Assembly (NCBI GenBank): GCA_002457675.1
Contig: NTKK01000012.1
Span: 1 to 33,459, forward strand
Direction of reading: 5' to 3'
DNA length: 33,459 nucleotides
From: Bacteroidetes bacterium MED-G17
GTDB lineage: Bacteria; Bacteroidota; Bacteroidia; NS11-12g; UBA9320
Shown here: positions 1 through 7,379 of the stretch, one piece after another
Layout: every line of letters starts with the position of its first letter
Position numbering within the stretch: position 1 is the first letter of the stretch
The notes under the pieces: model-generated
What the model saw: the letters and a program-made list of their open reading frames with translations, nothing else
Told to the model about the DNA's origin: nothing
Database searches by the model: none
Translations under genes and position numbers: made by a program

Positions 1-371
<371 letters not shown>

Positions 372-413
372 ATTATTATTTTTGATCGTTTACTTCCACT
401 TGCATGTCATGTT

Positions 414-467
414 TCCGCCATCTTTTTGGCGGATTAAGAAATATCTCTGAAACATAACATCAGAGAT
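414..467 (+). other. 23S-5S spacer with two perfect hairpins
   Basis: The spacer between 23S and 5S holds two perfect stem-loops. The first is TCCGCCA (414-420) paired with TGGCGGA (427-433) around a 6-nt T-rich loop. The second is ATCTCTGA (443-450) paired with TCAGAGAT (460-467) around a 9-nt loop. Neither is followed by a T-run, and 5S begins just downstream, so they do not look like terminators. They may be processing or folding elements of the precursor rRNA; that role is an inference. Confidence 0.5.
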
Positions 468-475
468 GATAATCT

Positions 476-587
476 TAGGGTGACAATAGCATGTGGGCCC
501 ACCTCTTCCCATATCGAACAGAGAAGTTAAGCCACATAGCGCTGATGATACTTGGGTAATACTTGGGAAAGTAAGTCGTTGCCAAAT
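476..587 (+). rRNA. 5S ribosomal RNA
   Basis: Contains the Bacteroidota 5S core CCACCTCTTCCCAT (499-512, with one adjoining base variation) followed by CGAACAGAGAAGTTAAGCC (515-533), the most conserved loop of 5S rRNA. The terminal helix I can be drawn between GGTGAC (479-484) and GTTGCC (578-583). The length of about 112 nt fits. The ends are estimated from this helix. It is co-transcribed with the 23S and followed within 10 nt by a strong terminator. Confidence 0.95.
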
Positions 588-592
588 TTTTT

Positions 593-623
593 AAAACTCA
601 CTCCATTAGGAGTGAGTTTTTTT
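593..623 (+). terminator. rRNA operon intrinsic terminator (bidirectional)
   Basis: A perfect 12-bp stem, AAAACTCACTCC (593-604) with GGAGTGAGTTTT (609-620), a 4-nt ATTA loop and a run of seven T from 617. It sits right after 5S and ends the rRNA operon. The A-run on the other side makes it able to act on minus-strand transcripts arriving from the small genes at 606-1197. Its loop and right arm also encode the stop and last codons of the 40-residue gene on the minus strand. Confidence 0.92.
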
Positions 624-728
624 ATGCCCTATTTCCTTGTCGTGTTGCTGTCGTTCTTTAACATGAATCATATATCTCACCCATACCAAACTTGACAGCA
701 CCAAAAATATAAGTCCTATTCTTTCCAT
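606..728 (-). CDS. Putative 40-residue single-pass membrane protein
   Basis: A small reading frame not recognisable from homology. It starts at ATG 728 and stops with TAA at 608-606. The product begins MERIGLIFLVLSSLVWVRYM, which is one hydrophobic segment (about residues 4-17), followed by a charged tail rich in H, K, Q and E. It lies 22 nt downstream of the stop of the membrane protein at 751-1197 on the same strand, so the two could be one transcript. The last codons and the stop are read from the rRNA terminator hairpin. I see no Shine-Dalgarno, which is normal in this phylum. The hydrophobic-then-basic layout favours a real small membrane protein, but the frame is short and could be chance. 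Confidence 0.4.
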   Translation of the reverse strand: MERIGLIFLVLSSLVWVRYMIHVKERQQHDKEIGHKKTHS

Positions 729-750
729 TTTTATTGATTAACTAGATTGT

Positions 751-1197
751 CTAAGCGTAAATCTCTGCGATAGTTTTACATATTATTATTGCATAAAAAA
801 TCAAAACTATTATTGTCAAAATACCCAAAAACTTCCAGTATTTTTTATTGTACCTAAAAGCTTGATCCAAATCAAAATTATTTTTTTCAGCAATGGCTTT
901 TTTGGTATGTCTTGAAAATTTATATAAATACCAAATCGGAAAGAAATAAACCAGGCATATACCTAAATAGACAAATTTCACATTTTCTATTGGCAATAGG
1001 CTTTGACTATCTTGGTCGAGCCTAGCAATAAGCGAACTGGCAAACAAGCTGCCAACCAACAATAACCCAATCATTATAAAACCCAAAACAGAAAAAAAAC
1101 CGACCCATTTGTGCGTACTTTCTAAATACCTTAATGATGAGGGCAGAAGCTTCATGCTGTAAGCTTCGTCAGAAATTGTTTGTTTTACTTCATTCAT
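751..1197 (-). CDS. Small integral membrane protein, DUF5362-like
   Basis: A 148-residue protein of unknown function. The start at ATG 1197 (MNEVKQTISDEA) is preferred; an upstream ATG at 1257 would add 20 poorly characteristic residues. Three hydrophobic segments are visible at about 31-57, 73-95 and 120-142. The first begins with the phrase KWVGFFSVLGFIMIGL, resembling the 'K-W-x-x-F-x-S-x-x-G-F-I' opening of the Bacteroidota DUF5362 family as I remember it; this assignment is from memory and moderate. A charged loop of Lys and Asn lies between segments 2 and 3. The gene is followed by a 40-codon membrane ORF and faces the end of the rRNA operon. A palindrome with a Crp/Fnr-like core lies 81 nt upstream of the start and could be its operator. 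Confidence 0.72.
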   Translation of the reverse strand: MNEVKQTISDEAYSMKLLPSSLRYLESTHKWVGFFSVLGFIMIGLLLVGSLFASSLIARLDQDSQSLLPIENVKFVYLGICLVYFFPIWYLYKFSRHTKKAIAEKNNFDLDQAFRYNKKYWKFLGILTIIVLIFYAIIICKTIAEIYA

Positions 1198-1277
1198 ATT
1201 TTTCGACGAATGTAAATAATTGGTTAACAAAGGTTTTATTGCAAATGCAGTAAACAAGCTGTTTGATTTTTTGCTTA

Positions 1278-1297
1278 AACATGATTTGAATCATGTT
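1278..1297. promoter_or_regulatory. 20-bp perfect palindrome with Crp/Fnr-type core, copy 1
   Basis: Arms AACATGATT and AATCATGTT are perfectly complementary around a central TG. The core TGAT-N4-ATCA (1282-1293) matches the half-sites recognised by FNR/DNR-type members of the Crp/Fnr regulator family. It lies 81 nt upstream of the start of the membrane protein at 751-1197 and 315 bp from a second copy. No regulator of this type is encoded in the window. Operator function is an inference; a non-coding hairpin is the alternative. Confidence 0.55.
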
Positions 1298-1314
1298 GAC
1301 TTTGAAAAAAAATG
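1278..1314 (+). repeat. 37-nt imperfect direct repeat, copy 1
   Basis: Aligns without gaps to 1593-1629 with 6 mismatches. The similarity runs past the palindrome into TTGA, a TTG and an A-run ending in ATG. The extension beyond the symmetric part suggests duplication of a whole regulatory segment rather than two independent operators. The two copies flank about 280 bp that include the gene remnant. Confidence 0.6.
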
Positions 1315-1324
1315 TTGTAGATGC

Positions 1325-1525
1325 CTATGGATTGTATTTTAATTGGAAAGTGATTTGACGGATTTGACTATTTTCAATGGTAGATAAACCACTTCCGATA
1401 TAGGTTTTGTTGCTTTGTCTGTAAGGAGAATAGTCGACATTTGGGTTTATGTTACTAAAACGTGTTTTAGTATATTTAAACCACAGGTGAAGCTTTGTGT
1501 TACAATTCTTGGCGACATGCGACAA
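1325..1525 (-). pseudogene. Probable remnant: C-terminal end of an outer-membrane (TonB-dependent) receptor
   Basis: A 66-codon open stretch whose translation ends with STIENSQIRQITFQLKYNP, preceded by FSNINPNVDYSPYRQ. This resembles the last two beta strands of Bacteroidota TonB-dependent receptors, which commonly read 'NPNxDxSx...RQIQFALKxxF' at the extreme C-terminus. The expected terminal aromatic residue is replaced by Pro followed directly by the stop, and nothing upstream of 1525 continues the barrel in this frame. I therefore read it as a decayed 3' fragment, not a gene. The match is from memory of the family; a chance open frame is possible. Confidence 0.38.
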
Positions 1526-1592
1526 AGGTCGCTCTTCAAAAAGGCTTTTTTTCGGACTTCTCGAGCTTTAGGACCGATTGAATTCTTGCCAA

Positions 1593-1612
1593 AATATGAT
1601 TTGAATCATATT
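1593..1612. promoter_or_regulatory. 20-bp perfect palindrome with Crp/Fnr-type core, copy 2
   Basis: Arms AATATGATT and AATCATATT are perfectly complementary around the same central TG. Compared with copy 1, the third base pair changed from C-G to T-A on both sides, so the symmetry is kept. The core TGAT-N4-ATCA is at 1597-1608. There is no intact gene start close by on the plus strand. On the minus strand it lies upstream of the probable gene remnant at 1325-1525. Confidence 0.52.
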
Positions 1613-1629
1613 GATATTGCTAAAAAATG
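1593..1629 (+). repeat. 37-nt imperfect direct repeat, copy 2
   Basis: Second copy of the repeat at 1278-1314, in the same orientation. Two of the six differences are the compensatory pair inside the palindrome; the other four are in the tail (positions 23, 24, 28 and 29 of the repeat). Confidence 0.6.
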
Positions 1630-1737
1630 GTAGTTTCTAAAAAGTTTATGTTTAATAGGTGTTAAAAGGAATCTTAAAAATCAGTGATTAGCACTTTTAC
1701 GTCCAATTTTGGTGCTTATAAAAAATATATGTGCTTT

Positions 1738-3291
1738 TTATTGATGTAATTTATACAATTGGGAGTATGCTGCGCCATCTCGAACCTCATGTATCAAGTT
1801 GCTGCTAGGCAAAGCAGCCAAAGAATCCAAAATCGGGTGGTGTTCATAGGTAGAAATCACCATATAGTCGGCAGCTTCTCTACTATTGATAAGCACCTTT
1901 TCGGGCGCCAGGTGTGTACCCTTTTTTTGGTAGCCAATTTTGGGTCGTGTGAGTGCCTCCTTAAATTGTCCATGAGTGAGTAGGATATCTTTGTCTGGGT
2001 CTAGCTGCTTATTGGTTATTTCCACCATTTCGCTTAACACTTTTATCATTCGGCCGTAAGAAAGTTCCACATCAAAAAACGTATCGGATTGCCAACTTGT
2101 TCGATAGGCCAATATCTGGTTGGCCAACAAAAATAGGGACAACAGGTAGGGCCATTTTTTTGCATATACAAGCTGTAAAATAGAAGCTACATGCATGAAC
2201 AATAGCAATAACAGCAGAGTACCAAGGTACCTAAGTGACATGAAATTGAGTATGCAAAAGATAAAAAAAGATAAACTGCAAAAGAGTAATGCCAATACAA
2301 AATCACTTTGCTTTTTGCTAAACATGTGCCTGTTGTAATGAAACAAAACGAAACTTCTTAGCAGAAAGAGGGGAAGCGTAGCGGCTTGCCACTTAAAACT
2401 GGGTGCAAAAAATGCATACAGCAACACAGTGTCAAGCATAATTAATGCCACTTTGGCTCCCTTTTTCCATTGGTTGTTGCCCGGAAAAAAATAACACAAC
2501 AAATGTGAAAGTAAGATCAAGCCAATGAATACATACAAACGTTGTTGATCTATCATAATAAAATGAGCGGTATCATAACTTTTGTTCAATATTTCACGGA
2601 CATCAAATGAAATCCAATTGAAATGTCTTGGGAAGAAATACCATCCTAATTGTATTTTTTGAATGAATATAAAGCCAACAAAAGGCAATATGGCTAAAAA
2701 ATATTGGATACCTTCTTTAAATCGGTAAAGGACCGATGAAGACTGAGCCCTAAAAAAAGCCGCTGCAGATATGCCGGCAACAATGGCCAAGCCAGACTCC
2801 TTGGTAAGCACCAAAAGTCCAGCAAACAGAAAGTAAAGCCAATAATTTTGTTTGCTGAAATACCAAATACTTGCCAAAGACAAGAGTGCCAATAGCATTT
2901 CGGGCAAAACAAAAGTGCTTTGAGCCAAAAATACAGGTTGAAATAGCAATATGGCCATGAACAAGGTCAAAAGCGAATGCTTAAATAGTTGCTTTACCAA
3001 ATACAAAACAAAAGTGAAAAGTGCAGAACTGATAAGGAGAGCAAAAAGCTGAAGTGAAAAAACTTGACTACCAAAAAGTCGTCCCCATAAACTTTCCAAA
3101 AAATAAAAAAATAAAGGATGACCAGTATGTAGAAATGGGTTGATACTCCCGGGAAGTAAGGAGGGCCCTTTTTCAATCATTTCAAAAATAGCTGGACCAT
3201 ATACCCAAGCAACGTCCCAGTAGAAACCCCAGTGTAGTGCTGGGAAGCGCAAAATCCAAAGAATTGCCAAAGACAAGACTAAGACACCCAA
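1738..3291 (-). CDS. GT39/ArnT-like polytopic membrane glycosyltransferase
   Basis: A 517-residue integral membrane protein with about ten or more hydrophobic segments. The N-terminal third carries FYWDVAWVYGPAIF (Asp26) and HTGHPLFFYFLESLWGRLFG, the arrangement of an acidic residue in the first periplasmic loop plus an 'H-P-x-x-x-x-x' motif seen in the PMT/ArnT (GT39, PMT_2) superfamily. These enzymes use polyprenyl-phosphate sugars as donors; donor and acceptor here cannot be told. The C-terminal 110 residues are soluble. The start is TTG 3291: no in-frame ATG lies between it and the preceding stop at 3321-3319. The gene follows merR on the same strand after 78 nt. No cell-envelope glycan cluster is nearby. 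Confidence 0.75.
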   Translation of the reverse strand: MGVLVLSLAILWILRFPALHWGFYWDVAWVYGPAIFEMIEKGPSLLPGSINPFLHTGHPLFFYFLESLWGRLFGSQVFSLQLFALLISSALFTFVLYLVKQLFKHSLLTLFMAILLFQPVFLAQSTFVLPEMLLALLSLASIWYFSKQNYWLYFLFAGLLVLTKESGLAIVAGISAAAFFRAQSSSVLYRFKEGIQYFLAILPFVGFIFIQKIQLGWYFFPRHFNWISFDVREILNKSYDTAHFIMIDQQRLYVFIGLILLSHLLCYFFPGNNQWKKGAKVALIMLDTVLLYAFFAPSFKWQAATLPLFLLRSFVLFHYNRHMFSKKQSDFVLALLFCSLSFFIFCILNFMSLRYLGTLLLLLLFMHVASILQLVYAKKWPYLLSLFLLANQILAYRTSWQSDTFFDVELSYGRMIKVLSEMVEITNKQLDPDKDILLTHGQFKEALTRPKIGYQKKGTHLAPEKVLINSREAADYMVISTYEHHPILDSLAALPSSNLIHEVRDGAAYSQLYKLHQ

Positions 3292-3369
3292 AAAGATTAT
3301 CTGAGATTTTTTGATGGTTTCAAAACACGAGAAAAAGAAAGAAAAAACAAAAAATATACTTTGCCTTAG

Positions 3370-3708
3370 CTATTCATATAGCTTTATCTTTAAACGCAAG
3401 AGTTCTTTTTTAATGGCTAAAAGCTCATTTTTTACTGCCTCATTTTTTGAAATACCCTTTTTGGATTTGGCAAAAGCATCTTTTGCCCCTTGCAAAGTGT
3501 AGCCTTTTGTCTTAACCAAAAAAAATATTTCTTCTATTTGGTCTATATCTTTTTTTGCATAAAATCTCGTACCCTTTTTATTTCTTTTGGGTTTGAGAAA
3601 GCTAAACTCACTCTCCCAAAAACGCAACAAGCTTTGACTAACACCAAAATAGTTGGCTACCTCGCCAATTCCGTAATACAATTTATCTGGTAATGGTTTT
3701 TGTGCCAT
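3370..3708 (-). CDS. MerR-family transcriptional regulator
   Basis: A 112-residue protein. The N-terminal half is a winged helix: YYGIGEVANYFGVSQSLLRF is the classic MerR helix-turn-helix with the recognition element SQSLLRFWE, followed by the wing KPKRNKKGTRFY. The second half is a short helical dimerisation segment, with the LVKTKGYTLQGAK phrase typical of MerR, and a basic Leu/Lys tail. There is no effector-binding domain and no metal-binding cysteine. ATG 3708 overlaps the stop of the M23 peptidase gene by one base (TGATG), so the two are translationally linked. In Bacteroidota a MerR gene of this kind is commonly found beside an M23 peptidase and alaS; its targets are unknown. Confidence 0.9.
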   Translation of the reverse strand: MAQKPLPDKLYYGIGEVANYFGVSQSLLRFWESEFSFLKPKRNKKGTRFYAKKDIDQIEEIFFLVKTKGYTLQGAKDAFAKSKKGISKNEAVKNELLAIKKELLRLKIKLYE

Positions 3709-4667
3709 CAATCAAAAGTTATGTTGGGATGGGAGCTTAGTTTTAGCATCTCATCAAACTCATCTGCACTTAGGTCATTGAAATAGTAGTTGGCAGGATT
3801 TTGTGCTTTGTTATTTAAACGTACTTCATAGTGTAGGTGAGGCCCCGTGGACTTCCCTGTACTTCCTACCAAGCCAATCAATTGACCGCGCTTTATTTTT
3901 TGACCGCGTTTTACTTTGATTCTATACAAATGTGCGTAAAGTGTTGTATAGCCATATCCATGATCAAGCACAATTTTATTTCCATAACCCCTTCGGGAAT
4001 ATCTAGTCTCCTTGACCACGCCATCAGCGGTGGCATAAACTTTTGTGCCTAGGCGTGCGCTAAAATCCATGCCTTCATGAAATTTGCGGGTTCTATAATA
4101 AGGATCAATACGGTAGCCAAAACCAGAAGCAACACGTTTGAGATTTTTATTGGCTACTGGTTGAATGGATGGTATGTGTGCCAGTTTTTTAGATTTCTTT
4201 TTGGCCAATAAAACTAAATCTTCAAAAGACTTTTGCCTTATTTTGGTTTTGGCAATAAGGGCATCAACTTCTTGGTAAGCTTCTTTGATGTCTCGCTCTC
4301 TGATACTTCCAAAAGGGTTACTACCACCTGTACCAGCCTGTTCAACTTGAGACGGTAGAGGGTCTATTCCAAAAATTTCTTTATAAATTTCGTTGTCTTT
4401 CTGTTTTAGAGATTCCAAATCTCCTTCTAAGGAGTGAACCTTGGATTTTAGAATTTCTAGGTGGTATTTATATCGTTTTTTTTCTGCTATAAGTTTTCGC
4501 TCATTTTCCGTAAAAAAAGCTCCTTTAGAATAGCCCAAAATGCCAACTACAATACTGCCACAAGAAAAAACAACGACAAGAGCCCAAAGCAGCAAATTTT
4601 TGCTTGTCCACTCTTCCTTTTCGTAAGTGAGGGTCTCAGGATTGAAATTGAACTTTCTTTGTCGCAT
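3708..4667 (-). CDS. M23 (LytM-type) peptidoglycan endopeptidase, membrane anchored
   Basis: A 319-residue protein. An N-terminal cytoplasmic stretch is followed by one membrane segment (about 24-46), a helical, probably coiled-coil region (about 55-95), and a C-terminal LytM domain (about 175-290). The zinc site is complete: HEGMD gives His197 and Asp201, and HLH gives His279, with His246 (YAHL) and His277 as the catalytic histidines. It is therefore likely an active D,D-endopeptidase acting on peptidoglycan cross-links in the periplasm. The final 30 residues are an acidic tail. It is divergent from alaS (90 nt between starts) and overlaps merR by one base. The coiled coil plus M23 layout recalls cell-division or elongation hydrolases, but no partner is visible. 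Confidence 0.93.
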   Translation of the reverse strand: MRQRKFNFNPETLTYEKEEWTSKNLLLWALVVVFSCGSIVVGILGYSKGAFFTENERKLIAEKKRYKYHLEILKSKVHSLEGDLESLKQKDNEIYKEIFGIDPLPSQVEQAGTGGSNPFGSIRERDIKEAYQEVDALIAKTKIRQKSFEDLVLLAKKKSKKLAHIPSIQPVANKNLKRVASGFGYRIDPYYRTRKFHEGMDFSARLGTKVYATADGVVKETRYSRRGYGNKIVLDHGYGYTTLYAHLYRIKVKRGQKIKRGQLIGLVGSTGKSTGPHLHYEVRLNNKAQNPANYYFNDLSADEFDEMLKLSSHPNITFD

Positions 4668-4685
4668 AATCCGATAACAAATGAA

Positions 4686-4693
4686 TACTTTTG
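4686..4693 (+). promoter_or_regulatory. Candidate -7 box for alaS-gatB
   Basis: TACTTTTG is a perfect match to the Bacteroidota -7 consensus TAnnTTTG. A TTTG that could be the -33 element is at 4658-4661, but the 24-nt spacer is longer than the usual 19-21. It would give alaS a leader of about 60 nt. Confidence 0.4.
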
Positions 4694-4757
4694 TGGCTCA
4701 TTTGTTTGTGCAAAGGTAAGGCAATTTGAAAACAAATGATTGGTAGCTAACTTTTAG

Positions 4758-7379
4758 ATGGCAATTTCAAGCAAAATACGTAAGGAATTTTTGGACTTTT
4801 TTGAGAAAAAAGGACACCAAATTGTGGATTCGGCACCTATTGTGCTAAAAAATGATCCAACGTTAATGTTCACTAATGCAGGTATGAATCAGTTCAAAGA
4901 TTATTTTTTGGGTACCAAATTTTCAGAAAATAGAAGGGTGGTAAATACCCAAAAATGCCTGCGCGTTTCAGGAAAACACAACGATTTAGAAGAAGTGGGT
5001 AAAGACACCTACCACCACACCATGTTTGAAATGTTGGGTAATTGGAGTTTTGGAGATTACTTCAAAAAAGAAGCTATTGAGTGGGCTTGGGAATTGCTTA
5101 CCGAGGTATATGGACTAGATAAGGACAGATTGTACGTAACCTATTTTGGTGGAGAGAATAATCTACAGGCAGACGAAGAATCAATGGAATTGTGGAAAAA
5201 TCACATTTCGGACGACCGCATTTTACCCTTCGGTAAAAAAGATAATTTTTGGGAAATGGGCGAGGTAGGACCCACAGGCCCGTGTTCTGAAATTCATATT
5301 GATTTACGAAACCCCGATGAAAGAAAAAAAATAGATGGGAAAACATTGGTTAACCAGGACCATGAGCAGGTAATTGAAATTTGGAATTTAGTTTTTATTC
5401 AGTTCAACCGCAAGGCAAATGGAAATTTAGAATCCTTGCCTGAAAAGCATGTAGATACAGGTATGGGTTTAGAAAGATTGGTGCGTGCTATTCATGCACA
5501 ACAATCCAATTATGACAGCGATATCTTTCAGGAAATCATTAAAGAAATAGAAAAACAAACGGCCAAATCCTATGGTCAAGACGAAAAAATAAATATTTCC
5601 ATGCGCGTCATAGCGGACCACTGTCGTGCAGTTTCTTTTTGCATTGCGGATGGTCAGCTTCCATCCAATAACAAAGCGGGCTATGTGGTGCGAAGAATAC
5701 TACGGCGAGGTTTAAGGTATGCATACAGCTTTTTGGATGTCAAATCTCCTTTGATGTATAAACTGGTTGAAGTTTTAGTTCAACAATTCAAAGACGTTTT
5801 TCCCAACTTGATTGCACAGCAAGATTTCATAGAAAAGGTGATTCGGCAAGAAGAAGAAACATTCATTCAAACCCTTAGCAAGGGAATGGAAATGCTTGAA
5901 AACATTTTTGCCAATCAAAAGATAAAAATTATTGATGGTGAAACAGCTTTTTTACTCAATGATACTTACGGATTTCCTGTTGATCTCACCCAACTTATTT
6001 CAAAAGAGCATGCTTTTGAGCTTGACCTTAAAGGGTTTGAAAAAGCCTTGGAAGCACAAAAAGAACGGTCCAAAAAAGACGCAAGTAAAACGCTAGGCGA
6101 TTGGCAGGTTTTTATAGAAAATGCGCAAACAAAATTTTTGGCATACGATCAAGAGAGTGCGCAAATCAGAATTGCACGCTTACGCGAAGTCCAAAATAAA
6201 AATAAAAGCATAGTTCAGGCAGTTTTTACACAAACGCCATTTTATCCGGAAGGCGGAGGACAAGTAGGTGATCAAGGATATATTCAAGGGGTAGAGGATG
6301 GAGAAAAACTAGAAGTTGTAAATACCAAAAAGGAAAACGAGCTAATTGTTCATAATTTAAAGAAAGTTCCAGAAAATATAGATCAAGAATTTGTGGCACA
6401 AATACATGTGCAAAAACGTTTGGCCTCTGCGAAAAACCACTCCGCTACACACCTACTTCAGGGCGCTCTAAAGCAAATTTTAGGAAACCATATAGAGCAA
6501 AAAGGATCGCTAGTTAACAGCAAATATTTGCGTTTTGACTTCGCTCACTATGAAAAAGTAAACCAAATGCAGTTGCATGAAATTGAAACATTGGTTAATC
6601 AAAAAATTAGGCAATCAATAGACTTAGAAGAGCAAAGAGAAATGCCATACCAAGAAGCGATAGACCAAGGAGCAACAGCCTTGTTTGGAGAAAAATATGG
6701 CAATAAAGTGCGGATGATTACCTTCGACAATAACTTCTCAAGAGAACTTTGCGGGGGAACACACGTAGCCAATACCAAAGAAATAGAACATTTTAAAATT
6801 ATTTCAGAGTCTGCAGTGGCGGCAGGAATAAGAAGAATAGAAGCCATTACCGCAGAGGCCTACCAAGATTATGTGTTACAAAAACTTACACAATTATCCG
6901 AAATCGAAAAGGCCATAGGTAACAGCCAAGATGTATTAAAATCGGTAGAGAGCTTGGTGGCAGAAAATAGAAATCTTCTAAAAGAAATAGAAATTAGCAG
7001 GAAACGCTTGTTGACTTACCTAAAGCTTGAGGTCAAAGGTAAGCTACAAAAATCTGATACACTTACTTGGGCTGCCTTACAACTTCAGGTAAACGATGCC
7101 CAGTCCTTGAAAAATTTGTCTTTTCAATTGAAAAACGAATACGATAATTTGGTGCTTGTACTTGCCGCAGATTTAGGCGAAAAAGTGGCGGTATCAGCGC
7201 TATTTTCAGAAAATATTACAACAGAAAATTTCAATGCAAAACAAATAATCAAAATGATGTCTTCGCATATAAATGGTGGAGGAGGCGGTCAAGATTTTTT
7301 TGCAACTGCGGGAGGAAAAAATCCAGAGGGGATTCCAAAAGCATTACAAGAAGCCCAAAAACAAATACTTAGTATATGA
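4758..7379 (+). CDS. alaS: Alanine--tRNA ligase
   Basis: Charges tRNA-Ala with alanine in the cytoplasm. At 873 residues it has the full bacterial length. The class II catalytic core begins with FTNAGMNQFKDYFLG (about 38-52) and includes the motif 3 phrase GMGLERL (235-241). The editing domain carries the zinc-binding histidines of HSATH (561-565) and the Cys/His of CGGTH (665-669), so editing of Ser/Gly mischarging should be intact. The C-Ala domain ends with the glycine-rich GGGGGQ (840-845) and TAGG. The start ATG 4758 gives the canonical N-terminus. Its stop overlaps the gatB start by four bases (ATGA), so the two are translationally coupled. The gene is divergent from the M23 peptidase gene. 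Confidence 0.99.
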   Translation: MAISSKIRKEFLDFFEKKGHQIVDSAPIVLKNDPTLMFTNAGMNQFKDYFLGTKFSENRRVVNTQKCLRVSGKHNDLEEVGKDTYHHTMFEMLGNWSFGDYFKKEAIEWAWELLTEVYGLDKDRLYVTYFGGENNLQADEESMELWKNHISDDRILPFGKKDNFWEMGEVGPTGPCSEIHIDLRNPDERKKIDGKTLVNQDHEQVIEIWNLVFIQFNRKANGNLESLPEKHVDTGMGLERLVRAIHAQQSNYDSDIFQEIIKEIEKQTAKSYGQDEKINISMRVIADHCRAVSFCIADGQLPSNNKAGYVVRRILRRGLRYAYSFLDVKSPLMYKLVEVLVQQFKDVFPNLIAQQDFIEKVIRQEEETFIQTLSKGMEMLENIFANQKIKIIDGETAFLLNDTYGFPVDLTQLISKEHAFELDLKGFEKALEAQKERSKKDASKTLGDWQVFIENAQTKFLAYDQESAQIRIARLREVQNKNKSIVQAVFTQTPFYPEGGGQVGDQGYIQGVEDGEKLEVVNTKKENELIVHNLKKVPENIDQEFVAQIHVQKRLASAKNHSATHLLQGALKQILGNHIEQKGSLVNSKYLRFDFAHYEKVNQMQLHEIETLVNQKIRQSIDLEEQREMPYQEAIDQGATALFGEKYGNKVRMITFDNNFSRELCGGTHVANTKEIEHFKIISESAVAAGIRRIEAITAEAYQDYVLQKLTQLSEIEKAIGNSQDVLKSVESLVAENRNLLKEIEISRKRLLTYLKLEVKGKLQKSDTLTWAALQLQVNDAQSLKNLSFQLKNEYDNLVLVLAADLGEKVAVSALFSENITTENFNAKQIIKMMSSHINGGGGGQDFFATAGGKNPEGIPKALQEAQKQILSI

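Larger units (their letters stand above)
1198..1737. other. 540-nt interval without an intact gene
   Basis: Between two minus-strand genes. It holds the two 37-nt imperfect repeats with their palindromes (1278-1314 and 1593-1629) and a probable gene remnant (1325-1525, minus). The stretch 1526-1592 is open in more than one frame but I recognise nothing in it. From 1630 to 1737 I see only AT-rich sequence. A weak inverted pair AGCACT/GGTGCT (1689-1716) has a 15-nt loop and no T-run. Confidence 0.7.

Noticed and set aside
1415-1633. 72-codon plus-strand frame running into the second palindrome
   Set aside because: No recognisable domain; it overlaps the more protein-like minus-strand remnant and includes the palindrome as coding sequence.
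1689-1716. Inverted pair AGCACT/GGTGCT as a terminator for the GT39-like gene
   Set aside because: Six pairs including a G-T, a 15-nt loop and no T-run on the minus strand.
4748-4755. TAACTTTT as an alaS -7 box
   Set aside because: It ends only 2 nt before the ATG, so transcription would start inside the coding region; TACTTTTG at 4686-4693 is a better match.
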